The notes under the pieces are model-generated. The model saw nothing but the letters and a program-made list of their open reading frames with translations. It made no database searches and was not told the DNA's origin. Of a DNA stretch of 64,000 bases, positions 45,605 to 60,736 are shown one piece after another. How positions within the stretch are numbered: position 1 is the first letter of the stretch; each line of letters starts with the position of its first letter. The stretch spans positions 58,273,211 to 58,337,210 of the forward strand of contig CM063113.1 of the NCBI GenBank assembly GCA_031841125.1, given 5' to 3'. Source of the stretch: Acanthococcus lagerstroemiae (lineage: Eukaryota; Arthropoda; Insecta; Hemiptera; Eriococcidae). The translations under genes were made by a program, and so were the position numbers.

Positions 45605-47130
45605 GAGGAAACTCTGTCTATTCATCTTCCAAACTGGTTGGCTGGATTTTCTGCTTCGGCAACTTAGCGGGATTTCAGAAATAGATAAATCACCTAAAAT
45701 TTTTCTGTGCTGGAAGGGAGCCAAGTTTTCAGGATAAATACGAAGAGATTCAGTATTATCATATTAAGTCCCATTGAAACAATCAGCCCTTTATTTGTAA
45801 CTAATGATATTCTGACAGCGTCAATTTCGTTCTCCTAATGTCAAATCTATTGCTCAGTACAGGTAGTCACTACAGTTGCTGAGGAAACTGTTCTGCTGAA
45901 TTCTTAGTCAAAACAATATCAACATGATCTTGTAATTAAATTCTTGAAGTCGATATGTACAGATTATACGGCTAGTTTGATACTTGAAAACAAAATCAAT
46001 CATACCAACATTAACCAAATGTACGTCAACATGAAGTTGCGGCAACAGGTTTTCATAAGGAGCAACAGTTGAATGTATGTCAAGTACAAATATTTCAGTA
46101 GTCTGACGGCAATTTGAAAAGGGGAAAATGATTATCAATTTGTACAGGCATGCTAAATACTGTTATCATCCCCCTGGTGGCTAATTAGCGACCAAAAAAC
46201 TACGCCGCCTCATATCAGGGATCGTCGATAAACTGAATGAAATCCAAGTTAGCTATAATTAAGGGCGACTCGAAGGAACTTCTACCTTCAGCTTTATCAT
46301 CCGAAAGTATTATACCGACAGTATGTTTTACATGCCTTTCATATGCATTTACAGAATAGTTCAGAGATATGACGTTTCAACAATTATAATGGTCCTCAAG
46401 GAACACAAGCTCTCATTCAACTAAAGCGTAACTTCAAAATACGATTTAACTGAAAACAACATAGCCCAATAATTTCATCCATAGAACTTTGGCAGAAATT
46501 TTGGTATTATGGTCACCACCCACTGAACTATTGATCAACGAAAAACACATTAGTAAATTACAATTCTGGACTTGCTCTCTTAATTTCTGCAAACCCGCCC
46601 ACACAAGACATCTGAACTCCGATAACAATAGAAAATGGTTACTAAAATTATAAATGTTCGAATATTGAGATCAATCTCAATGTCAGGTTGAATGATCATT
46701 CGATGAAAGGTGTGAATGATTGTGTAATAGGGCAACGTACGATAATCTAATTCTAACACGTTCAATGACACCAAAACATTAAAAATGAGCAATTACTTTT
46801 CGGAAGACGGTACTCTGGTAGCTTCGGAAAAAACCATTGTTCACCTGGACGTAGGGAAAAATTTTATGAAAAATGAACAAATTCCAAGAAAACCATATTA
46901 ACGACAGTTCGATGCACGAAGACCACATGCAGTGCTTGAGTAATGATAAGAAAAGGAACACATGCGAGCTTGGTTAATGAAAAGCTCAAGATTTACATAA
47001 TTTAAAGGCAAAAAGCAACAATTTAACGTTTAAACTCGTATTAACTCGCGTAAAACCGAATTAACGAATATATCGATTTATTGATAAAGTTCTGATATTT
47101 GAACAAAAACAGCGAAATGAATGAACTCAT
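45605..47130. other. Intergenic, nothing recognised
   Basis: AT-rich and comparatively free of repeats. No gene or inverted-repeat element was found. It forms the upstream flank of USF. Confidence 0.5.
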
Positions 47131-47136
47131 AGACAG

Positions 47137-47191
47137 TATAAATATCTGGAACTAGATGCGAACTAGAGTTCCGGTCTTCCGGATGACGTCA
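47137..47191 (+). promoter_or_regulatory. Candidate USF promoter: TATA, ETS and CRE motifs
   Basis: TATAAATA at 47137-47144 is followed by two ETS-type CTTCCGG/TTCCGG words (47170-47182) and a perfect CRE, TGACGTCA (47184-47191). Spacing would put a start site near 47168, about 370 bases before the USF ATG. The motifs are seen; their use is inferred. A further CGTCATCT word follows at 47211. Confidence 0.5.
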
Positions 47192-47535
47192 TCTTTCAGA
47201 TTTTGCAAAACGTCATCTCTATTAATTCTTCTATTCAATGAATAAAATCATCAACCCAGACACAATGGAGAGTTAAATAGTACTTTATATTCAGGAAATC
47301 ATGCACGCCAAAGGATCTTTTTAATTCTGAAACCTTGCAAGCATCCTTCTATCCTTCATCTTGCTCTCTATCTTCATTTGCTAAAATTTCAGCCATTTTG
47401 AAATTGTGATAGGCTTGTCAACTCACATGATCATGTTATTTTTATTCTGATGATAAAACCAGTATTTAGCAATTTATTCAAGTCGAATAAAGATTTCAAA
47501 TCTGTACCGTGTATCTGTTACGAAATATTCATTTC

Positions 47536-49523
47536 ATGGATATGATAGATTTAAATTTAAATCCCGGGTAAGTAGAAGTACCGTAAAGTAACCAAGAAAT
47601 ACCGACTAGAACAAACTCATTCTTTTCCTTACGAAAGAACTTGAGATACTTGATACTGTTCCTGCCCTACAACAACAATCAAATTACATTATCATTGATA
47701 GTTTCTCATCAGCGAATGCATGTATGATGTTATTAACTACTTCTCATCGTCCCCCCGTTGCAAGAAAGTTTTCAAGACAAATTACGGACATTTTATCTCG
47801 TTTTCAGAAACACCGAACTGTCCTACAATAACAATCAAATTACATTATCATTGATAGTTTCTCATCAGTGAGTTTATGTATGGTGTTATTAGCAACTTCC
47901 TGCCCTCCCCCAGTTGCGAGAAAGTTTTCATGACAAATTATGCACGTTTTATCTCATTTTTGGAAACACCGAACTGCATGTTTTTTCAATGTTATGGTTT
48001 CTTGAAAACTCATTTCAGGATACAAAACACTGTTTCTATCTCAGATGACTGTCGATTGTACGTGTCATTCCTTTTTTGCAGCGATGTCAAGGTTTGCTCT
48101 GAAGATTTGATTGCTGAGAAAGACTTAATGGACGCGCAAACACTAATAGTGGAAGAGGACGGCTCGCTGGGCTCCGTCGATGATCAAAGCGTCAATGATT
48201 TATCGAATGCCGATACCTTATTAGATGCTAGCGTAGATGAAGATGTAGATTTACAACAGTATCAGTTTAGATCTAATGAAGGCGGTATGTAGAGGCTTGT
48301 AATTTAGTTACGATATATTGATGAGGCCACCATCATTATCGGCGGGATTATTGTCATGGTTTGATTTTCGTATAATCAATTGTTTCAGTTACCTACCGAG
48401 TGGTACAAGTGAGCGGAACTTCTCTGGGCAACGATACCGAATCGTCCACTTTTCCTCACATCATTTCTGCAGCACCACCGCTGGCTAGTTCCCCTCAAAC
48501 TATACAAACTATATATGGTAGCCCACTAAATGGTAACTATTTTCTATCAAAATTAATTGTTTTTCTGATAATAGTGATGAGGAAGTACATTTTGTATCCG
48601 AAATAAATTCGTTACGATAGCGTACAAAACCTCATTTAACTTTGGAACCGGGGAAAGAGTGTATGGTAACCTATTGCTTCTAATTGTTTTTTTTATTAAT
48701 ACAAGGTCAGCTATATGTCATTAGTCCGACGGATGAGGTGTATCCAAGAACAAATAGTCATAAACCTATTGCACCCAGAACGACTGGTTCAGTGATAGAA
48801 AGTATACGTAGCCCCGGGATATCGGTAATTTTTTCATACTATAGATTCATATTTTACATGCTTTTGGTTTAAGACTTAATCTGATGGCTTGTTACTTCTC
48901 TTTGGAACGCAGAGAGATGATAGAAGAAGAGCCACTCACAATGAAGTAGAAAGACGAAGAAGGGATAAAATCAATAACTGGATCATGAAATTGAGTAAAA
49001 TCGTACCAGAATGTCATTCAGATAGTTCGAAAGGATACGACGTACAAGTATGAATTTTCGTGATAAATGTCATCTTATTCGAAGCGAAACTGAATTACGA
49101 AGTTTATTAATTTTCGACTGATGCATCGTTGCAGCAAAGCAAAGGTGGAATTCTCGCCAAAGCGTGCGACTATATTTTAGAATTAAGCGAATCTAATCAA
49201 AGACTTATGAACGTTTTGAAAGAAAACGAAAAATTAAACGCCGATCTCGAGAAACTGAAAACCCAAAACCAACGGTTATTAATTGAAAATGTCGAGCTAA
49301 AGAATATGTTGAAACAGAACGGATTACTTTCGAGGTACGTTTCGCTATTATAGTTGATTAATGTAAGTGAAAATTTTGTCAAAATTGGATGGGATTGATC
49401 GAGCTTTCATTTTTCCGGAGATTTGCCTTCAGGATGTTCATTTAGTGGGTAGGAGTTCGAATACGATTGTTCTTTCAATAATGGTACTATGTTTCTCCTC
49501 ATTGCAGATTTCCAAAGAAGTGA
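47536..49523 (+). CDS. USF: Upstream stimulatory factor (USF), bHLH-ZIP
   Basis: A transcription factor that binds CACGTG E-boxes as a dimer in the nucleus. Coding exons: 47536-47567, 48082-48284, 48389-48532, 48706-48824, 48913-49047, 49135-49334, 49508-49523. The total of 849 bases is divisible by three and gives 282 aa. All introns are GT-AG. The first exon starts MDMIDLNLNP, with an in-frame stop upstream at 47488, and its phase joins exon 2 exactly. Exon 3 gives the USF-specific region TYRVVQVSG. Exon 5 holds the basic region THNEVERRRRDKINNW. Exon 6 holds helix 2, SKGGILAKACDYILEL, and a leucine zipper reaching LLSR. It ends FPKK. The basic-region H-E-R contacts are present. Residues 15-70 are acidic, a likely activation region. 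The choice of first exon is inferred; the rest is secure. Confidence 0.95.
47666..47975 (+). repeat. Tandem duplication in USF intron 1, 156-bp period
   Basis: AACAATCAAATTACATTATC and GAAAGTTTTCA...GACAAATTA...GAAACACCGAACTG occur twice, offset by 156 bases (47666 and 47822). There are two diverged copies between USF coding exons 1 and 2. Confidence 0.85.
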
Positions 49524-49940
49524 AGCACACGAACCAATCGTAAGAAAAGTACCGTAATGATTATCTGGTATTGATTTACCAGACTTGTTTCGCATCGCGC
49601 AGGTGTCACGTTTTTATGTCTAGTTTCTCTACGATTTTACTTTCGGAACTTTAACGTACGAGTATTTATTACTCGTGAACTATCCTAAACCACCGAGTAA
49701 AACAGAATTTTAAAATCATGAAAACGGTCGTGTTACCGGTTGAGTTGTACTTCTTGTTCCCCTTTCTAGTATAGCTTTCTGTTTCTCATGTTACTATAGT
49801 GATAAAAGTGGAAATATTTTTTTTTGTGTTATTTCGTTTGGTATTGATCTTATGTAACGAAAAATGTTGTATAAAAGCGAAATTTTTCTCGCTGAATTAT
49901 TTTATGTAAATGTGTAATAATAAATTACTTTTTGATTCGC
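49524..49940 (+). terminator. USF 3' UTR and polyadenylation signal
   Basis: AATAAA at 49918-49923 lies about 395 bases after the USF stop codon in an AT-rich stretch, with T-rich sequence downstream. It is the most likely poly(A) signal for the gene. Confidence 0.6.
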
Positions 49941-50050
49941 CGAGAGATTCTCCAGTGTTGTTACAACTCAAGTTTTAGTGGATTAGCCTGTGGATTGTTA
50001 AATGATAGAGGTTCGAAATCATTTGGCGAACCGACGTGTTACAATCGTTG

Positions 50051-50262
50051 GAGTGGCCACTTTCCTAGGAATCAGGGGGTTCTGTGAGATCTGAAAAAGT
50101 CAGGGTATTTTTAAGAAAATTTTATGATATGAAAGTATTGTACACTCCTCTCTGTCAGACTCAACTGTATTTTTTTTAAAAATAATTTGTTTGTTACGAA
50201 AAAGTTGGAAAATGGACTTTGAAATAGAGAATTTTATCCTCGGAAAAAAGTGGACACCCTGA
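50051..50262. mobile_element. Degenerate CAGGGTG-type MITE
   Basis: GGAGTGGCCACTTTCC near 50055 mirrors AAAAAGTGGACACCCTG (to 50262). TACAATCG occurs just left of the element and again six bases beyond its right end, so the insertion history is unclear. It resembles 44025-44268. Confidence 0.5.
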
Positions 50263-51123
50263 CACGTACAATCGATTTTGGAATCATATTACACTTGAAT
50301 GGTGAAAAACATTGGAAGCCTTCTCCACTGAGAACTGAACCTCACAAATAGATAATGCGATAAGGGGGAGCAGTCAAGATTAAAAAATTCAAGCTACGCG
50401 AACATCGTAATGTAGATTATAAAGCAAATCTACCTTCAAACCCCCTCGGTACTGATGCGATGCCCGAAAGGGTAGTTCCGGTGCCGGGGGTGCGGTGCTC
50501 AGGGGCCACTTTGGCATGCGTGCATCGCCATACGTCCCACCACACCAAATCTACCTTCAAAAATTCCAGGGAATTTGAAACATCTTGTACTTTGAGGATA
50601 TCCACTGAATAAATAAAAATTAGTACGAAAGCATTTAAAAAACGAACAAACGAAGCTGCACGGTTGGACATCTGAATATTTTTATTCACTGGTAGGGCTG
50701 GACGAAATTCTGAGCACAATGTTTTTAAAAATGAATAGAAGCTAGTTCGTGAGCGATTCTACAATTCAGAATTCCAGCTGCTAGGCAGCTTTTACACTTA
50801 GATTATTTTCCATATTCTCGTTCATGCTCTGCTACACCACTAAACAAGTTTAAAATATTTCTCCTCAAGGGCTGTAGATCGTGATCTGTGGTGTGTCTGG
50901 GATGCTCATACGTGTGATCCAACTTCATCCTTGCAACAATTACTTTCATCAGTGTTGTCACGTTTTCGCTTCTCTCACTCAGAGCACATACTACCTCCGA
51001 CGCACACATTCTCAGAACAAAATTTATGTTGCGCAGTTGAATGCTGAATATTTAGGGGTAGAACTGGCTAAGTTGCAACAGAGCAAGTACAATTCTATAA
51101 GCTTCAAAATCTCAACACCTATA
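50263..51123. other. Non-coding, with dispersed GGTGCGGT repeat
   Basis: No gene is seen. The block 50440-50560 (GGGGGTGCGGTGCTCAGGGG ... GCATGCGTG) is shared with 63730-63810. Confidence 0.45.
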
Positions 51124-53029
51124 CCGGGTGTCCCTGCATAGATTACGAATATTTCAACAGTGTGTAGAACTCACCGAGACAGAAAAAAAGTTCAAATACC
51201 ATTTTCTCGAATTCTCAAATGGGAGGAATTTAAGTGTACCTGAAAGTGTACCCGTACAATTTTTGAGATAGGGTAATATTTTATCAATGAAACTTGAAGT
51301 ACTTTTAATTTCCAACAAAAAAAGTACTGAAACATTTTTGCCTATCGTTGAAATTGAAGGCGCTACACAACATCAAAAATATGAAAAATTTTGAAAATTC
51401 TCCCCTAATTTAGGGGGGAGGGAGTAATTTACACCAGGTGGAATGTTGAGCTAGGAGACTTCAACAAAAGTGCTACGCGCGGCAAACACCCTAAAAAAAA
51501 CGCAACCCCCAAGCCATGCAGCTGCGCGCTGCAACAAGGACGCGCCTTAGCAGCACGAGACGTGGTACGCGTAGTGCCTAGTCTATCTACTGCGTATAAT
51601 TTATTATCGCAACGGAGGAAACGTAAACACTTCGTAAACAATACTTGCTTATCATTGGGAATGTTGGTTTTCACTCTAGGATTACAAATTTTTATTGCTT
51701 TGTCTTCTAATCGTTTAAACTCCTATCGAAAAGTGAGAAGTGAGTTCGCGAAGAAATATTCGAATGTCCGGATGCCGAACAAGAGTTGTATTATGCGTAT
51801 GCATTCAGAGTTTCAAAAAACTGGTTGTATTGGGATCCAAAAATACGTTCGTTAACATACAGTTCTGTCCGGGGCAAAGGAAGCGAAGTTGAAACTGTTA
51901 TGGAAAAACTCCCAACCAGGTTAATGAATGAAGCTCAACAAGAGGTCAATCTATCGCATGAAAGCATGTATCGAGCTGCACAACTGTTATCGATGAGACA
52001 ATATCGTATCCTTCACGAACTTAAGCCAGTTGATTTCGCGATACGAGTTCGGTACTAAATGGTTCCTTCGCTTCACACGTAAAATGAATATCCTGAACTC
52101 CGTATTCTTCAGCGATAAAAACTGGTTTCAATTGAACGGTTACATCAATTACGCGTTGGTGGTCAGCTGAAAATTCGTATCAACTAATATTGGAAACCCG
52201 TTGCATTCTGCGAAAATTGGAGTATGGTGCGGAATTTCACGCGGCAAAATTATCGGTCCTCTGAACGACTGATCTCGAAAGGTCTATCATCTTTCGCCCG
52301 ATTTGAACCCGCTAGATTTTTTTCTTTGGGGCTACCTCAAGGATCGATCGAATTTACCACAACCCGCAAACAATAGGTGAATTTAGAAAGAGCATTGAAG
52401 ACGTCATTCACTCGATTCCAAATTCGATACTGTAAAAAGTAGTCCGTAACAGGATTCGTTGAACAAAATGCTGCTTGAAAGCTATTGTAAAGATTATTTA
52501 ATAATATGGTGTAATTTTTCTTTTTTTATACTCTACTCAATTATTAAACGAGATCTCCGCTTGTTTTTTTTCACTTTTTCAATTTTGGCTTGCGTTTTCA
52601 ATGGTTGATCCTGTAGATGTGTAGATAACGATTTTCAAATATTGATAACTTCGGATACACTGAATCAAATTCAATCAATGATGGTTCCTTGAAGTTCCCT
52701 AGCTCAACATTCCGCCTGACCCAAATTACTCTCTCCTCCCTAAATTAAAGGAGAATTTTCAAAGTTTTGTTATTTTTTGATGTTGTGTGGCGCCTTCAAT
52801 TTCAACGATAGGCAAAAATGTTTCAGCACCTTTTTTGTTGGAAATTAAAAGTTCTTCAAGTTTTATTGATAACATTTTACTCTATCTCAAAAATTGTACA
52901 AGTACACTTTCAGGTACACTTTATTTCCTCCTATTTGAGAATTTGAGAAAATGGTATTTGAACTTTTTTTTTGTCTCGATGAGTTCTACACACTGTTGAA
53001 ATATTCGTAATCTATGCAGGGACACCCGG
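51124..53029 (+). mobile_element. mariner/Tc1-type element, ~350-bp TIRs, TA target
   Basis: CCGGGTGTCCCTGCATAGAT (51124) is inverted ending at 53029, and TA flanks both ends. Inverted homology continues for about 350 bp per arm (51124-51474 and 52683-53029), including GATTACGAATATTTCAACAG, GGCGCTACACAACATC and TAGCTCAACATTCC. The 1.9-kb element holds a decayed transposase (51690-52500). The outermost bases equal those of the 34761-40287 element. Confidence 0.9.
51690..52500 (+). pseudogene. mariner-type transposase, heavily mutated
   Basis: Pieces in shifting plus-strand frames keep the family order. An N-terminal helix-turn-helix segment has FAKKYSNVRMPNK and FQKTGC (about 51740-51830), and HESMYRAAQLL lies near 51970. 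FSDKNWFQLNGYIN near 52110 marks the first catalytic Asp, VWCGISRGKIIGP lies near 52225, and SPDLNPLDFFLWGYLKDR near 52300 marks a later catalytic Asp. At least three frameshifts or stops separate them, so no active DDE enzyme is made. Confidence 0.82.
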
Positions 53030-54135
53030 TATATCCCGTCAGTACATGCATTCTACTTCATGTGCTAATTTACTTCGTTTCACTCTGTACCTGTTTCTGC
53101 ACCAATAACTCTACTGAACCTCACATCGCTCAACACTTTATCTTCTAGAGTTTACAAAACAGAGCTGAGAGATGGCATCACTCACGACGAAGCTCAAGAC
53201 TCAGATGATGGATGAGAAGATAAAAATATGAGTAGTTATAACATATTCTTTCTGGCGCAGTCTCAGATTTCTCAGTTTTTTAGTCAAAATTTTATCATTT
53301 TTCAAACCTAATAATAACTCAAATTTCTAGCGCAATTCTAGATTTCTCATTTTCCCTTCAACTTTTCATACCAATGTATGTCCTGGCGCACCGGTAGCGC
53401 AGTCGAAGATTTCCCACTTTTTCAAGCCTAAGATTTCCCTTGACCGCTTGACGCATCAGTAGCGCAGCTGAAGAAAATTCTAGCGCACATGACTTTTCTC
53501 TGTAGTGCAGACCCACTTTTCATCATTTTTAAGCTCTCAAGAAAGTCACAAAATTCTCTAATTTTATTATACAATTAATCTTACACCTCTATGTTTTTTC
53601 TTTGCACTTATTTTATTTTTTAAAGCTCTCAGACAAACCACAAATCTCTCTAAATTTTCGCAATAAATATTTTACAGTTTCTGAAGGAAGTACTAAAAAA
53701 GAATTCAAAGATTTTAAAGGTGCACAAGCGTTCTAATAATCATTTTATCTCAATTTTTCATCTCCGCTAATTCAAAAATTTTCAAGTTCTTTCTGGCGTA
53801 CTTGACTTTTCCCTCTAATGCATACCTACTTTTTAACATTTTCTTGTTACTTTTGTGAGCCCTAAAATTCCCCTAATTTTCCCATTAAATATTTAGGTGT
53901 TTTAAAGTAAATATGAATAGTTTCGCCCCAATTTTTCTTCTCTGTTAATTTGAAAATTTTCACATTTTTGTATCAAACTTGTATCAATTTAATGAAGACT
54001 AATGCGTTAGAGAAAAAACCTGGTATGAATATGTGAGACAGACATATCTGCTGAAGTAGTTGCCTATAGGATACATTATAGGCGCTGCACATCATAGAGA
54101 GAAATTGAGTTAAAAAAAAATTATCCAATATAAAT
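53030..54135. other. Non-coding stretch with TCTGGCGCA words
   Basis: No gene is recognised. Degenerate repeats around CTAGCGCA/TGGCGCA and GATTTCCC words are spread over about 53250-53860. Confidence 0.4.
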
Positions 54136-54519
54136 ATGGAGGTTTACAAAGATTCTTGTGTTGTGTCATGTGAATTTGATTCTGAGAATATCGGTTTAAT
54201 GGATCCTCTTTCTGATAAAATTCAACATTTACCTGAATCTAAAAGAATGAAATATACTAAATTCATGTTGAACATTATCGCTCATTTGAGTGCTTTATCA
54301 CGAATTATTGAAAGAGAAATAAAAGATTTAAATATTCCAGAAAATGATTTAAATTCTGATGTTGAAATAAATTATATATATAATTTAAAAAAGTCAATAT
54401 TTATTCATCCCTCATCAGCTTTAGTTTCTAAGTTAGTATGTATTATCAGCATCTGGTTCATTTATTATCTCTGTATCAGATTCATTTCCAGATTTATATC
54501 CAAGATCGAGTTCTTGTAG
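54136..54519 (+). CDS. Unrecognised ORF beside Polinton remnant
   Basis: A 127-codon plus-strand frame in very AT-rich sequence. The N-terminal part is protein-like: acidic start, then MKYTKFMLNIIAHLSALSRI. The C-terminal part turns hydrophobic (IIWFIYYL-like) and may be chance extension. It converges on the polymerase remnant at 54598-55500 and shares its composition, so it could be another Polinton gene fragment. No family is recognised. Confidence 0.3.
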   Translation: MEVYKDSCVVSCEFDSENIGLMDPLSDKIQHLPESKRMKYTKFMLNIIAHLSALSRIIEREIKDLNIPENDLNSDVEINYIYNLKKSIFIHPSSALVSKLVCIISIWFIYYLCIRFISRFISKIEFL

Positions 54520-54597
54520 CTCTACAATGATTTCTGGCTAGTCTTATATAATTCCCTTTTTATTCAGATTTTCTAAATGTTGAATAAAATTATCTCG

Positions 54598-55500
54598 TCA
54601 TAGTACTTGAACTTTATAATGTCCCCAAGGTAATGTATCAGTTTGGTCTTTAACTAAATATCTCTTATCATCAAATGAACTTAATCCTCTTTTGTTCTGC
54701 TCAATGGTATAAATTTCATGTTTTGTACTCCTTATCATCTTTTGTTTAACAGTCTTAGTCATATTATTTTTTAAACATATTTTATAATCATTATGAGTTA
54801 TCTGATTTTTAATAATATTTTTCTTCAATCCTTTAGCTATCTTCATTTCATCATCATTTGATGCAAAAACTTTACTAGAGTATAATTTAGAAGCTAATCC
54901 AATAAATTCTTCTAAAAATTTTTCCATTCATCTCATCTTTGAATTCACGTAATACCTTTTTATCAACTTGTGGTAAGCCATAAATATTATCTTTCTTATA
55001 ATCTGATGTATCAAATTCATTAATTATTTCTTTCATATCTTTATAAAGGTCTCACAGTCTTTATAGAAATAATTGAGTCAGTATCAGTATATAATAGTTT
55101 TATCCTATCTCCATACCTTTCCTTTAATTTATAATAGAAATCATACATTAATGTTTTTGAAATATACATATAAAATGACTACTCCCACATAAATTGGCTG
55201 ATTGAATTTAATCATAGTTTTTTCATTTATACAGCTGCAAGATTTTTTCCAAAAAATGTTGACTTCTCAAAATTAGGCTTTGAAACATAAGTACTTAGTA
55301 TAATAAATTATTACCTTCAGAAACCAACTTTATATCTAGATGCTTCCTAACATTCATCATTGTTCTTCCAAAAACAGAATTATTCATTAGAGCTCAAAGA
55401 AATCTTTTTCAAAATCATTCTTAGCTTCTTGTCTTAATTTCGTATTTTTTTCAATATAGGTATATTTTCATCCAATCAGATTAATCAAATTTTATAACTC
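54598..55500 (-). pseudogene. Polinton/Maverick protein-primed DNA polymerase B, C-terminal remnant
   Basis: On the minus strand the conserved order is visible in pieces: NNSVFGRTMMNVRKH (about 55380), IKFNQPIYVG (about 55205), then the polymerase motif C as LYTDTDS (about 55090). A shift leads to GLPQVDKKVL, and at the C-terminal end are HEIYTIEQNKRGLSSFDDKR and LPWGHYK (to 54598). Stops and frameshifts between pieces show decay. Polintons are large self-synthesising DNA elements of eukaryotes. No integrase, capsid or terminal repeats of this element are seen, and a MITE (55567-55738) sits just beyond. Confidence 0.8.
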
Positions 55501-55566
55501 TTGACAAGAATTTATATAAATCTAAGAATCAAATCTCAAATATTGTTGAGAATTATCTTTATAATT

Positions 55567-55738
55567 CGGACTTCCCAGACCGGTGGCGCGCTAGCATCGG
55601 GCCTTCCTCCCTTTCCGCACTTCAGGAAATAGTACCATAGAATTCTTATCAACGTTAGGATACACTGTACGTAAACAATGCCTAGCATCTCATGTAATCC
55701 TAACGTTGATAAGGTTCTGTTGAATCTTGGGAAGTCCG
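55567..55738. mobile_element. MITE, CGGACTTCCCA termini (copy 2)
   Basis: CGGACTTCCCAGACCGG (55567) and TCTTGGGAAGTCCG (to 55738) are inverted, with AATT adjoining each side. Inside, CTTATCAACGTTAGGAT and ATCCTAACGTTGATAAG form a second perfect palindrome. It is 172 bp long and non-coding. It pairs with the opposite-oriented 9132-9498. Confidence 0.8.
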
Positions 55739-56110
55739 AATTCCTATTTCTTTCCAAGGCACATCCTTAATGGCAGCCAGCCGAAAGCTGAAAACCAAAA
55801 GCCAAATTCAGCCGAATTTTTACTGATAAGAGAAAAGCCGAAGCCCAAAGTAAGGCTCTGTAGTTTCACATGGGTATACTAAGCCGCCATTTTGGTTCAG
55901 CTTTATGAAAACTACCAAAATGGCGGCCTAGCATACCTATGTGAAACTATAGAGCCCTACCGAAAGAAAGCCGAATTTTTCTTAAAAGCTGAAAGCAGAA
56001 GGCCAAATCCGTATTTTTCAAGGTCAAAAGGTAGTCAAAAGTTTAAGCCGACAGCTGAAGCTAAAATTTTTAGCTGCAATACACTGTTTGAAAGTTCCTC
56101 TACTTTTCAT
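55739..56110. repeat. AAGCCGAAAGC-rich repeat block
   Basis: It begins with a stray terminus (TTTCCAAGGCACATCC, as at 36866). It continues as degenerate AGCCGAAAGCTGAAAACC words like those at 880-1330, interrupted by the MITE 55851-55959. Confidence 0.55.
55851..55959. mobile_element. Palindromic MITE, AGGGCTCTATAG family (copy 1)
   Basis: TAAGGCTCTGTAGTTTCACA mirrors GTGAAACTATAGAGCCCTA. The arms include AAGCCGCCATTTTGG and CCAAAATGGCGG. It is 109 bp long and almost wholly palindromic. The longer sister copy lies in the V-ATPase A gene at 60262-60434. Confidence 0.8.
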
Positions 56111-56877
56111 TTGTGATTAGGCGTATCTACAAAATTATACGACGTTGTTCGATCACATGTTTTTGGGCTGTGCTGGTGTGGTAGTTCTACTGGGCGAACA
56201 GGGTGTGGGTTTAGAGCAGTGTAACGGAGAGCAATTCAGCAATATTTTATTTCAATAACCAAATAACGCTTTAAAATCGGCATTTTTGCTAAGAAATTTT
56301 CGTGTTTCGATTATTTTTACGTTATAGACTCTCTAAGAGTTGCTGTCAGATGTGGTCTTCTTAATTATTTTGTTTAAGTTTTCTTACCGAGGGGACATTT
56401 CACCAAGAGCGAGTATCGTTGCAACTTCTTTGATAAACACGGGTAAGCTGAATTATCGATCTGATGCAGCTCTGGTTATTATAACGTCTAGTAAGTTACA
56501 CATCTTTTCGCTCTGCGTGCTGAAATATTGAAAAATATATTGTAAATCTTGATCGCCCTAATCGTGGAGCATCTTATCACGATTTTCAAAAGGACAACGC
56601 CTACATTTTCGTTGATGTAACCTTGAGAGCTGATTATCAGTAATAGAAATCAATAATTAATTTTTACCATGTGTGTTAATCTTATAAAATTATCGGATAT
56701 GAATTCATCTACGGAATTCATCCTGGGCACATATTCCCAGTGTTTCAATTATCGTCATGGGCGAAGACTCTACTGACAAAACGCACGAAGAAGTCCTATT
56801 ATTATTATTATGATTATTTATATTGGGTTTTACATTTATGTAGACCAGTTTAGTATAGGATTCATGATAGTTTCAGG
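56111..56877 (+). other. 5' flank and 5' UTR of V-ATPase A
   Basis: The coding exon begins at a splice acceptor (GATAGTTTCAG at 56866-56876), so a non-coding first exon must lie upstream. A donor-like GG|GTAAGC at 56440 would close an exon starting near 56330, but this is inference. No TATA box is evident. Confidence 0.4.

Positions 56878-60736
<3,859 letters not shown>

Noticed and set aside
47876..48292. Long single-exon reading of USF exon 2 starting at 47876
   Set aside because: The sequence before 48082 reads through a tandem duplication and ends at a good acceptor. The 47536 exon joins in exact phase and gives a better protein start.
54598..55500. Cellular replicative DNA polymerase
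   Set aside because: The motif order and C-terminal segment fit protein-primed Polinton polymerases, and the reading is broken by stops and shifts.
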